Positions 6,024 through 14,908 of a stretch of DNA of 16,753 bases are shown in pieces; the stretch's first letter is position 1, and the number at the start of each line of letters is the position of its first letter. The position numbers and the translations under genes are program-made. Origin of the DNA: an uncultured Chitinophagaceae bacterium (GTDB taxonomy: Bacteria; Bacteroidota; Bacteroidia; Chitinophagales; Chitinophagaceae); assembly GCA_937996595.1 (NCBI GenBank), contig CALKVC010000141.1:1-16753 (forward strand). The letters are read 5' to 3'. Below the pieces are notes generated by a model, which searched no databases, had not been told where the DNA came from, and worked only from the letters and a program-made list of their open reading frames with translations.

Positions 6024-9000
6024 ATGAAAACATCTTTACAGACTTCCCGTAATGCACTTCATTTTTTCCGCATAGGATATGTGCAGAGAACCGTGACAAT
6101 AATGCATCGTTTTTTACTTTCGGTCATATTATTTATCTCCGTTAACGCCAGTGCGCAGGTTACCCAAACATTTAATACCAACGGTACATTTACTGTACCA
6201 GCCGGTGTTAATTCTATAACTGTTGGATGTTGGGGTGGCGGTGGTGCAGGTGGTACCAGGACGTCAAATGGGGTAGCCGGCGGTGGTGGAGGCGGGGCAT
6301 ATTCGTCTTCTGTAATTGCTGTAACGCCCGGGGATACATATTCGTTTGTTGTAGGAGCCGGAGGAACTTCAGGCTCTCCTGCTACTGCAGGTGGGGATAC
6401 CTGGTTTGGTTCTGCAACCACGGTTATGGCAAAAGGCGGAAACAGTGTAGCGACCAATTCCCAAACCGGTGCCACCGGAGGTGCGGCAGGTCCTGGCTTT
6501 GGTACTATTAAAAACAATGGAGGTAATGGCCGCAATGGTAATACGAGCGGGACAGATTATGGTGGCGGTGGGGGTTCATCTGCTGGTATTGCGATTGGTG
6601 CAAATGGAAATAACGCCACTACCAATGCCGGAGCCAATGCACCTGCAGGAGGTGGAGATGGCGGTGATGGCAGGTTCAGTTCACAGGGAAATGGCCAGCC
6701 GGGAAATGTACCTGGTGGTGGTGGAGGAGGTGCATTACGTACCAGCAGTTCTACTAGAACCGGGGGGGCAGGAGCTGTAGGTCAGGTTAGTATTACGTAC
6801 ACTCAATTAACATACAAGAGTAGTATTATTTCAGTGAATACCGGTGCCGGTGACTGGTGCCCGGGTGAAACAAGAAATATCTCTATTACTGTTCAAAATA
6901 CAGGTACAGCAACCTGGACGGATGCTGGTCCGGATATTAATATCGGAATAAAATGGAATACGAATGGCGCCAACTGGACTGATTACCATATCAGGACAGA
7001 TGCCGGAGTGGTGGCACCAGGTGATTTTCAAACATACATTATACCATTAACCGCATCAAACCATGACGGAGCAGGGTATACAACTCAATTGGCTCCGGGT
7101 ACAAATAATATTAGTGTAGACCTGGTATATGAAGGCATATCCTGGTTTGGTGATAATGACGGAGGCGTTGGCCCTGGAAATGCGGCATTTGTTTCACCGG
7201 CTATAAATATCAAGGGGATACCAACTTCTGTAATTGCATCGGCAAGTCCCAACGCGGTTTGCGAAAATGCTACCCTTACGTTAACTGCTTCAGCTACCGG
7301 AGCGGAAAGCTGGGATTGGTCTGGTCCTGACGGGTTTACATCTGCCCTGCAAAACCCGGTTATCAACAATATTACAATAGCTGCTGCTGGTGTGTATACA
7401 CTAACGGCAAGCAATAGTTGCGGTTCTGCCGGGGCGGTAACAACCTCCTTTGTTACAGTAAACCAGTTACCCGCAGTAAGTGCAGGCTTTTCAGTATGCA
7501 TCGGAAGTACATTACAGTTGACTCCCAGTAGCGGCGGTACCTGGATAAGCAATAATGCATCTATAGCGTCAGTGACCAATACAGGCCTGGTTACCGGTTT
7601 GCAGCAGGGAAGCACAACATTTACATTTACGGATGCGGTGACTGGTTGCAGCAATACCACAACGCCTGTATCAGTTCTTCCAAGGCCCACAGCTCAAATA
7701 ACCAGTACGGATGTTAGCATTTGCAAAGGAAGCAGTACAAACATTACAGGTACGGTGGTGGCAACAGGTGACTGGACGTTAACCCTGAACAACGGAGCAA
7801 CGGCAACGGGTAGCGGCAACAGTTCATTCAGTATTACTGTTTCACCGGCCATAACTACATCTTACAGTATAGCATCACTAACAGATTTTAACTGTGCTTC
7901 CATACCTGGTGACCTTACCGGAACTGTAACCGTTACCGTTAATGACCCGGTTGCTATCAGCGTACAGCCGCAGGCTTCACAAACTGTATGTTCAAGCTTC
8001 CCGGCCAGTTTTTCTGTTACTGCAACGGGAACCGGATTAACATATCAATGGTATGCAGGCGCAACGGCATTAACTAATAATGCAAATATATCCGGTGCCA
8101 CAGGCCCTACATTAACAATTGCCCAGGCTTCCATGGCTGATGCAGGCGTTTATCATGTTGTGGTGAGCGGGTTAACACCTTGTTCACCAGTAACTTCAGA
8201 TGATGCCGTTTTAACTGTTATACAGGATATTGAAATTACAGCACAGCCAGCTACAGCTATGCTTTGCACCGGCGCTACGGCTACATTCACCGTTACGGCA
8301 ACCGGCGCGGGATTAAGTTATCAATGGCGAAGGGGTGCAGCAACCTTAGTAGATGGAGGCAGAATTTCCGGTGTAAATACGGCTACGCTTACCATAACAA
8401 ATATTAATGCCGGTGATGCTGCTGCCAATTACAATGTGGTTATCAGCGGTTCCGGTGGCGTTTGTCCGCAGTCAATTTCTGCTGATGCTGCCCTTGTCGT
8501 TTATCCGGTGCCTGATGTAGCTGCCAGTCCTTTGAGCCAGGCAGCCTGTTCGGGTGTAAATATTACAAGTATCCAATTTACAGGTTCTGTTGGCGGAACA
8601 ACTTTCAATTGGGTTCGCGACAACCCGGGAATAACCGGCAGCATAGCAACCAGCGGAAGCGGTAACATTGTTGGTAACCTGGTTAACAGTACAAATGTTC
8701 CTGTAACGGTTACGTTTACGGTAACACCTGTAGCTAACGGATGCCCGGGAACAGCCATTACAGTTACGGTCCTGGTTAATCCGACACCGGATGCAGTGGC
8801 TTCTGTTTCTTCACAAAGTATTTGTACCGGAAGTAGTATCATACCGATCGGGTTTAGTTCGGCTGTAGCAGGAACTATCTATAACTGGGTAAGGGACAAC
8901 CCGGCCGTTACCGGAACCATCGCCAACAGCGGGTCTGGAAATATAAGCGGCACGCTTATAAATAATTCTCCTTTACCCGTAACCGTTACTTTCAGTATTA

Positions 9001-12000
9001 CGCCGGTGGCCAATGGTTGCCCGGGTATTCCGGCAATCGCAACTGTTTTGGTAAAACCTTCACCGGTGGCAGTGGCAACGCCCGCCAGCCAGTCTGTTTG
9101 TAATGGGATTGACATAACACAGGTTGTGTTATCAAGTGCAACACCCGGAACAACATTCAGTTGGGTGAGAGATAATCCGGCAATTACCGGATCCATCGGA
9201 AACAGTGGTACAGGTAATATCAGCGGAACATTCATCAATAGCGGAAATATACCAGTTACGGTTACATTCACCATAACACCTACGGCTGATGGCTGCCCGG
9301 GAACACCTATTCTTGCAACCGTTTTGGTAAACCCGGTTGCAGATGCTGTTGCAGCACCCAATAGCCAGTCAATTTGTTCCGGCTTACCTATAAATATGAT
9401 TTCACTGACCGGGAATACAGCCGGTGCAACCTATAGCTGGATAAGGGATAATACAGTTCCGGTAACAGGTTTACCCGGTTCAGGATCCGGGAATATTTCC
9501 GGCACATTAAATAATACCACCAATACAGCCATTACCGTATCTTTCACGGTAACGCCAGTAATAAACAGTTGCCCGGGAACACCAGTTACCGCAACCGTGC
9601 TGGTAGAGCCTTCGCCTGTTGTAACAGCCACACCGGTAACACAGAGTATCTGTAATAATACTTTATTTACCGTAACTCTGAATAACCCTAATAATGTAGC
9701 CGGTACAAATTATACCTGGACAAGGAATAATGTCATCAATCTTACCGGCGTGGCTAATAGCGGATCAGGAAGTGTCATATCCGGAACATTTGTAAATGGT
9801 ACTGCCATTACACAAACATCAGCATTTGCCATTACTGCTACCGCTGGTAATGGATGTACCGGTTCGGCAACGGCGATTGTAAATGTATATGCCACACAAG
9901 TAGCACCTGTTGTAAGTGAAGCGCAAACGGTTTGTATATTTTCAACACCGGCTATGTTAACCGGAACCGCAGCAACTGGCGGCAACGGAACATTCAGTTA
10001 TCAATGGCAAAGCAGCCTGGATAATATAACCTGGAATAATATCGGCGGTGCCACAAACCTTACGTATCAACCTCCTGCAGTTAACGGCGGAACGCAGAAT
10101 ACTTATTACCGTTTACGGGCTATCGGTTCGTGTGGTACCATTTTCAGCAATGCCATTTATATAGAAGTGGTATCTGGTATCGGATTTACATTTGATGTAG
10201 ATGACGGACTCACATCATCCACCATTTGTCCGGGTACTATTTTCACTCCTTTGATAAGTTCAGTGCATTTCTCCAATTCCGCTGTAAGGTATACATGGAG
10301 TGCAAACCCGGCTTATATTGCTCCTGCTTCCGGCGGCCCGGTTGGTACAACCAGCGGGGTACAATTCTTCTTTTTCAGAACATCATCCGGAAGCATCGGG
10401 CCGTTAACGGCATTGAACGCAACCAATGCACCGGTAACCACTACCATCACCCTGGTTCCTAACGTATATGAATACCCCGGGCCACCATCCGGTGCGTTCA
10501 TTTGCAGCACAACACCTCAATATGTTACTGTTACCATAAATCCCACGCCAACGGTTAATGCTATATCAAACCAGGTAGTTTGTAATAATGCGGCTACTTC
10601 AGCCGTTAATTTCAGCGGATTTGTACCAGGTACGGTGTATAACTGGGTAAATAATACGCCATCTATCGGGCTTGCAGCCAGCGGAACCGGCAATATAGGT
10701 TCATTCACAGCCATTAATGCCGGAACGGTTCCGGTTACAGCTACTATTACAGTAACACCATCATATACTAATGCCGGAAGAACCTGTACCGGAACGCCAA
10801 AAACATTTACAATAACCGTTAACCCTTCACCAACAGTAAATACAATTGCAAACCAGGTTGTATGCAATAATGCGTCAACCTCAGCCATCAATTTTACGGG
10901 ATCTGTAACCGGCACGGTGTATAACTGGACGAACAACAATACTTCAATCGGCCTGGGAGCCAATGGCAGTGGTAATATTCCTTCATTTACTGCTATAAAT
11001 ACAGGATTAATACCAGTAACAGCAACCATTACAGTAACTCCTTCCTATACAAACGCCTCTACAACCTGTTCAGGCACACAAAGGACATTCACTATTACGG
11101 TAAACCCGGATGTTACAGCCGGAACCATCAACGGTACTTCACCGCTTTGTATTGGTGCAACAACAACATACAGCAGCACAGGTAACAGCGGAGGCACCTG
11201 GACAAGTTCAAATCCGGCTGTTGCTTCAGTAAATCCGTCAACCGGTTTTGTTACTGCGTTGAGTGCAGGTATAACAAATATCGTGTATACGGTAACGTCA
11301 GGCTGTAACAGCCCGGCAACAGCTCTTAAACAACTTACGGTTAGTCCTGATGCAAATTCAGGTACAGTTACCGGTAATACCCCATTATGTATTGGTTCAA
11401 CAGCTTTATACAGCAGTAATGGTGATGCCGGAGGTACCTGGAGCAGCAGCAATACGCTGGTAGCCACCGTTAACCCGGCAACAGGGCTGGTAACTGCCAT
11501 CAATCCCGGAACTGCAACCATTACTTATACCTTGGCCGGTTGTAATGCTGTTCCGGCATCAGCAACGGTAACGGTTAGCGCGAATGCGAACGCAGGAACT
11601 ATAAATGGTGTTTCACCGCTTTGCCCGGGCAGCGCATCAACTTATACAACAACTGGAAACCCAGGAGGTGTATGGAGTACGAGCAATGTGTTGATTGCAA
11701 CCGTTGATGCTTCTACCGGACTTGTTACAGCCGTTAGCCCCGGAACTGTGAATATCATATATACGGTTAGTACAGGTTGTAACAGCCCGGTTTCTTCAGC
11801 AAGGCCATTGACAGTAGCCATCAATGCCAGTGCAGGGATAGTAACCGGCCCGTCACCTTTATGTATTGGTTCAAATGCATTTTATTTCAGCAGTGGCGAC
11901 CCCGGCGGAACCTGGAGCAGCAGCAATACACTGGTTGCAACTGTGAACCCGGTAAGCGGGTTCGTAACAGTAACCGGTACAGGGTCTGCCGATATCACAT

Positions 12001-14591
12001 ATACGGTGAATACCGGTTGTAACAGCCCTGTTTCTTCAACAAAAACATTAACTGTAAATCAGCCGCCACCAGCAACACCTTCAGCCATTACCGGTTCAAC
12101 GGCTATTTGTGCATCAACACCGGGTTTGATTTATTCAGTTGCACCGGTTGTTAATGCAACTACCTACACCTGGACTGTTCCGGCCGGCTGGAGCATCATA
12201 TCAGGACAGGGTACAAATACTGTTACTGTAACAGCAGGAAATAATAGCGGAAACGTATCTGTATATGCATCCAACTTCTGTGGAAACAGCGGCGTGCGTA
12301 ATTTATCCGTAACCGTTAGTGCTTCCGGAACCTGGCTTGGCATAGCCAGCAATGACTGGAACAATGCTGCTAACTGGTGTGGAGGTATACCTGGTCCTGC
12401 AACCAATGTGATTATTCCCGCAGGCACACCCAATAACCCGGTAATAAGTTCTGCCGCCAGTTCAAATAACCTGCAGGTGGCAACTGGGGCAACCCTTACC
12501 ATCAGCAATGCATTATTACAGGTAGGAGGAACAATCGCTGCAGTTAATAACATGTATGCTGATAACGGAACGATTGAATTAAACGGATCCACCCAGCAAA
12601 TAATCCCGGCAAATGTTTTCCACAATAATGCGTTGGGCCACCTTATTATCAATAACAGTTCAGAAGTGCAACTGAATGGAGTGATGGATATTTATGGCTC
12701 ATTGACTTATGGTACAAACGGCACAGATTTCAAAACAAATAACTTCCTTACTTTAAAATCTACGCTAGCAAATACGGCATGGATTGGAAATATGACAGGT
12801 AAGGTGATAGAAGGCGATGTTACGGTTGAACGATACATACCTAATCATAGTAAAGCATGGCAGTTCCTGTCGGTACCGGTTTCAGGTATACAAACAATCA
12901 ATGAGGCATGGCAGGATTCAGCTACATTCGCCAACCAGAACAGATATCCCGGATATGGAACGATGCTTACGAGTAATTTGCCGGGGGCTATAGCATTGGG
13001 ATTTGATGCTTATACTGCACCAGGTCCGTCAATAAAAATATATAACTCGGCAACCGGAGGTTATAACGGGGTTGCATCAACCAAAACCACACCCATTAAC
13101 AACCCGAGGGGTTACATGGTAATGGTGAGGGGCGACAGGAGCGTAACTGCCTTTAACCAGCCCGCTACAGCAACTGTTTTGCGTACAAAAGGCAAATTGT
13201 TTACACCGGCAGACCAGCCGCCTGTAACCAATGTTATGCCCGGCAGGTTTGAATCTATCGGTAACCCGTATGCGTCGGCAATCGATTTTGCACAGGTTGC
13301 CAAATCCGGGGGTGTTCAAACTGATTTCTTCTATATGTGGGATCCAAAGCTAACCATCACTTCAGGTGCAGGCGCAAACTCACCATATGGGTTGGGTGGG
13401 TTCCAGACCTTTTCATGGAATGGCAGCAGTTTTGATGTTACGCCCGGCGGAGGCAGTTATAGCGGAACTAACAGGTACATAGAATCAGGACAGGCTTTCT
13501 TTGTGGCAGCACCATTTGCCGGAGGTACTGTTTCATTTAATGAAAATTGCAAAGTGAGCGGAAGTAATGATGTAAACCGGGTGATGAACAGGTATAAGCA
13601 ACTTCGTTCAAACCTGTATGTTATGAATGGGGCAGACCAGGTGCTGCTGGACGGTAACCTGGTTCAGTACGATGCATCTTTTTCAAATGAAGTAGATGTA
13701 CAGGATGCCATGAAACTGAATAATGCAGGTGAAAACCTGGGCCTAAACAATAATGGAAAAATACTGGCTATTGAACGCCGGGCAGAAATTGTAAAGTCAG
13801 ATACTATACATTTAAACCTCGGACAGGTAAGGGTTAAGCAATATATGTTTGAATTCGTCCCTTACGGATTGCATTTACAGGGATTGGTCGCATTCCTGGA
13901 AGATGATTACCTGCACCAGTCAACTCCGTTGAATATGGATGATACAACCTGGATCATGTTCAATATTATCAATGAGCCAGGATCATATGCAGTAAACAGG
14001 TTCAGTATTGTATTCAGGAAGCTTGCACCGGTGCCTGTATTTATTACCGGAATTTCAGCAACCAGGAATACTGATAAAACTACAACGGTAAACTGGAAAG
14101 TGGAAAATGAAACCGGTTTAAAAGGGTATACTATCGAACGAAGCGCTGACGGTAGAAATTTTGAAGGGATATTAACAGTAGAACCAGCGATGAATAATGG
14201 TGGCAGTGCCATGTATACTCAAATAGACCTGGGAGCGTACAGGTTTGAAAACTATTACAGGATCAAAGCAACCAGTTACAATGGAATGCTGCAATTAAGC
14301 CCGATAGTGAAAGTGGCACCGGAAAAAAATACAGGTTCGTTTGAAATATTCCCCAATCCGGTTACAGATAGGAAAATTAATCTTGCTTTCAATGACATAG
14401 AACCGGGAATGTATAAAATTAGCATATTAAATATGGCAGGACAGGAATTACAAACAAATTCATTACAAGTAATGGGTGCAGCCGACAGAAAAATAGTAAT
14501 ATTTGATCATTCCATTCCTTCCGGAACTTACCAGCTTAATTTGGTAAAACCTGGCGGAGAAAAGATGTATAAGACTATCATTATTAAATAG
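6024..14591 (+). CDS. Giant T9SS-secreted multidomain surface protein (glycine-rich head, Ig/PKD/BIG2-like arrays)
   Basis: The 2855-residue product is probably exported by Sec and then T9SS to the cell surface or medium. An inner ATG at 6102 (M27) gives a standard signal peptide ending NASA before Q45; the ATG at 6024 adds a 26-residue extension. Domains in order: glycine-rich head (46-260); NBR1-like sandwich (262-396, VQNTGTATW); Ig/BIG2-like domains (398-829); five PKD-like repeats (830-1294); Ig-like (1295-1383); PKD-like (1384-1509); two 94-residue repeats (1510-1697); four BIG2-like repeats of about 80 residues (1699-2019); PKD-like (2020-2100); a possible beta-rich stalk (2101-2268); a region with the FLSVP and NPYASAIDF motifs (2269-2527); and a C-terminal module (2528-2855) ending in a type A sorting domain with PNP at 2777-2779. 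No enzyme motif is seen, so an adhesin or matrix role is inferred. The frame is intact. Confidence 0.92.
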   Translation: MKTSLQTSRNALHFFRIGYVQRTVTIMHRFLLSVILFISVNASAQVTQTFNTNGTFTVPAGVNSITVGCWGGGGAGGTRTSNGVAGGGGGGAYSSSVIAVTPGDTYSFVVGAGGTSGSPATAGGDTWFGSATTVMAKGGNSVATNSQTGATGGAAGPGFGTIKNNGGNGRNGNTSGTDYGGGGGSSAGIAIGANGNNATTNAGANAPAGGGDGGDGRFSSQGNGQPGNVPGGGGGGALRTSSSTRTGGAGAVGQVSITYTQLTYKSSIISVNTGAGDWCPGETRNISITVQNTGTATWTDAGPDINIGIKWNTNGANWTDYHIRTDAGVVAPGDFQTYIIPLTASNHDGAGYTTQLAPGTNNISVDLVYEGISWFGDNDGGVGPGNAAFVSPAINIKGIPTSVIASASPNAVCENATLTLTASATGAESWDWSGPDGFTSALQNPVINNITIAAAGVYTLTASNSCGSAGAVTTSFVTVNQLPAVSAGFSVCIGSTLQLTPSSGGTWISNNASIASVTNTGLVTGLQQGSTTFTFTDAVTGCSNTTTPVSVLPRPTAQITSTDVSICKGSSTNITGTVVATGDWTLTLNNGATATGSGNSSFSITVSPAITTSYSIASLTDFNCASIPGDLTGTVTVTVNDPVAISVQPQASQTVCSSFPASFSVTATGTGLTYQWYAGATALTNNANISGATGPTLTIAQASMADAGVYHVVVSGLTPCSPVTSDDAVLTVIQDIEITAQPATAMLCTGATATFTVTATGAGLSYQWRRGAATLVDGGRISGVNTATLTITNINAGDAAANYNVVISGSGGVCPQSISADAALVVYPVPDVAASPLSQAACSGVNITSIQFTGSVGGTTFNWVRDNPGITGSIATSGSGNIVGNLVNSTNVPVTVTFTVTPVANGCPGTAITVTVLVNPTPDAVASVSSQSICTGSSIIPIGFSSAVAGTIYNWVRDNPAVTGTIANSGSGNISGTLINNSPLPVTVTFSITPVANGCPGIPAIATVLVKPSPVAVATPASQSVCNGIDITQVVLSSATPGTTFSWVRDNPAITGSIGNSGTGNISGTFINSGNIPVTVTFTITPTADGCPGTPILATVLVNPVADAVAAPNSQSICSGLPINMISLTGNTAGATYSWIRDNTVPVTGLPGSGSGNISGTLNNTTNTAITVSFTVTPVINSCPGTPVTATVLVEPSPVVTATPVTQSICNNTLFTVTLNNPNNVAGTNYTWTRNNVINLTGVANSGSGSVISGTFVNGTAITQTSAFAITATAGNGCTGSATAIVNVYATQVAPVVSEAQTVCIFSTPAMLTGTAATGGNGTFSYQWQSSLDNITWNNIGGATNLTYQPPAVNGGTQNTYYRLRAIGSCGTIFSNAIYIEVVSGIGFTFDVDDGLTSSTICPGTIFTPLISSVHFSNSAVRYTWSANPAYIAPASGGPVGTTSGVQFFFFRTSSGSIGPLTALNATNAPVTTTITLVPNVYEYPGPPSGAFICSTTPQYVTVTINPTPTVNAISNQVVCNNAATSAVNFSGFVPGTVYNWVNNTPSIGLAASGTGNIGSFTAINAGTVPVTATITVTPSYTNAGRTCTGTPKTFTITVNPSPTVNTIANQVVCNNASTSAINFTGSVTGTVYNWTNNNTSIGLGANGSGNIPSFTAINTGLIPVTATITVTPSYTNASTTCSGTQRTFTITVNPDVTAGTINGTSPLCIGATTTYSSTGNSGGTWTSSNPAVASVNPSTGFVTALSAGITNIVYTVTSGCNSPATALKQLTVSPDANSGTVTGNTPLCIGSTALYSSNGDAGGTWSSSNTLVATVNPATGLVTAINPGTATITYTLAGCNAVPASATVTVSANANAGTINGVSPLCPGSASTYTTTGNPGGVWSTSNVLIATVDASTGLVTAVSPGTVNIIYTVSTGCNSPVSSARPLTVAINASAGIVTGPSPLCIGSNAFYFSSGDPGGTWSSSNTLVATVNPVSGFVTVTGTGSADITYTVNTGCNSPVSSTKTLTVNQPPPATPSAITGSTAICASTPGLIYSVAPVVNATTYTWTVPAGWSIISGQGTNTVTVTAGNNSGNVSVYASNFCGNSGVRNLSVTVSASGTWLGIASNDWNNAANWCGGIPGPATNVIIPAGTPNNPVISSAASSNNLQVATGATLTISNALLQVGGTIAAVNNMYADNGTIELNGSTQQIIPANVFHNNALGHLIINNSSEVQLNGVMDIYGSLTYGTNGTDFKTNNFLTLKSTLANTAWIGNMTGKVIEGDVTVERYIPNHSKAWQFLSVPVSGIQTINEAWQDSATFANQNRYPGYGTMLTSNLPGAIALGFDAYTAPGPSIKIYNSATGGYNGVASTKTTPINNPRGYMVMVRGDRSVTAFNQPATATVLRTKGKLFTPADQPPVTNVMPGRFESIGNPYASAIDFAQVAKSGGVQTDFFYMWDPKLTITSGAGANSPYGLGGFQTFSWNGSSFDVTPGGGSYSGTNRYIESGQAFFVAAPFAGGTVSFNENCKVSGSNDVNRVMNRYKQLRSNLYVMNGADQVLLDGNLVQYDASFSNEVDVQDAMKLNNAGENLGLNNNGKILAIERRAEIVKSDTIHLNLGQVRVKQYMFEFVPYGLHLQGLVAFLEDDYLHQSTPLNMDDTTWIMFNIINEPGSYAVNRFSIVFRKLAPVPVFITGISATRNTDKTTTVNWKVENETGLKGYTIERSADGRNFEGILTVEPAMNNGGSAMYTQIDLGAYRFENYYRIKATSYNGMLQLSPIVKVAPEKNTGSFEIFPNPVTDRKINLAFNDIEPGMYKISILNMAGQELQTNSLQVMGAADRKIVIFDHSIPSGTYQLNLVKPGGEKMYKTIIIK
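8511..9905 (+). repeat. Five tandem PKD-like repeats, four with exactly 92 codons
   Basis: Units start at 8511, 8787, 9063, 9339 and 9615. The first four are each 276 bp long; the fifth is diverged and 291 bp. Each unit has a Cys after SQ near its start, a WVRDN-like motif (WVRDNP, WIRDNT, WTRNN), a TGSI/TGTI turn, SGxGNISG, and the first four have a second Cys in the GCPG/SCPG motif. The regular length and paired cysteines suggest a stiff chain of similar domains, each with one disulfide. The DNA of the units has diverged, so the duplication is not recent. Confidence 0.88.
10551..11114 (+). repeat. Two tandem 94-codon repeats
   Basis: Units at 10551-10832 and 10833-11114 are both 282 bp and are the most alike pair in the gene at protein level. 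Both have the pattern TVNxIxNQVVCNNAxTSA, then VYNW, SIGL, PVTATITVTPSYTNA and a second Cys before FTITVNP. They look related to the 92-residue PKD-like repeats but form a separate sub-array, probably a more recent duplication. Confidence 0.88.
11118..12080 (+). repeat. Four tandem BIG2-like repeats of about 80 codons
   Basis: Units begin at 11118, 11358, 11592 and 11832 (80, 78, 80 and about 83 codons). Each begins AGTI/SGTV/AGIV, then SPLC or TPLC, GGTW/GGVW, SSNxxVASV-like, a TGLVTA-like turn and a second Cys in TGCNSP or AGCNAV. This is the bacterial Ig-like group 2 pattern. A single related unit occurs earlier in the protein, at about residue 482-555 (GGTWISNNASIASV). Confidence 0.88.
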
Positions 14592-14631
14592 ACGGTAATT
14601 ACATAGCAGGTCAGCACATGAATCGGCATAA

Positions 14632-14664
14632 CAGGGGTACCATATGGTGCCCCTGCTTATTTTA
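14632..14664 (+). terminator. Terminator after the giant gene
   Basis: A 10-bp stem, caggggtacc (14632-14641) with ggtgcccctg (14646-14655), has one G-U pair and a four-base loop atat. It is followed by cttatttta. It lies 40 bases after the stop codon and probably ends the giant transcript. Confidence 0.8.
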
Positions 14665-14908
14665 GATTGATAAACGTATTAATTTATATGTATTAGTTAC
14701 TACGGAGAGCGCTATTTATGAAAAATAGCATAGATTTTCTTTTCCATATGTTACAATTTTTTATACAATACTGCGTTATGGGAGAGGTAATTCAATTAAA
14801 TCCGACTTATCCCCGGAAGAATACCAAAGTTTAAACCTGGTTAGCCTCGTTTTAAACTTATTTAATCCAAACAAGTGAATGTAAAAAGCATTCGCATAAA
14901 AACATTTT
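14665..14908. other. Leader region of the second secreted protein, with two hairpins
   Basis: With the terminator this gap is 317 bases. It holds two inverted repeats: gctattt/aaatagc (14711-14717 with 14723-14729), and aagtttaaa/tttaaactt (14827-14835 with 14851-14859, loop 15 bases), the latter about 50 bases before the next ATG. No promoter fitting TTTG/TAnnTTTG and no Shine-Dalgarno sequence before 14909 is clear. The hairpins may be leader structures. Confidence 0.4.

Noticed and set aside
7085..11824. Many long open frames antisense to the giant gene (for example 8879-9361 and 10517-11029 on the minus strand)
   Set aside because: They recur in the same relative frame across repeat units and give low-complexity Val/Thr/Pro-rich products. 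This is expected from the codon use of the repetitive sense gene.
8511..12080. CRISPR-like regular repeats
   Set aside because: The periods (276, 282 and about 240 bp) are whole protein domains in frame, with no short identical repeats and unique spacers.
14718..14834. A 39-codon plus-strand open frame with a GGAG about ten bases upstream
   Set aside because: Its start overlaps a hairpin, the peptide shows no recognisable motif, and a frame of this length is expected by chance in AT-rich DNA. It is kept only as a remote possibility.
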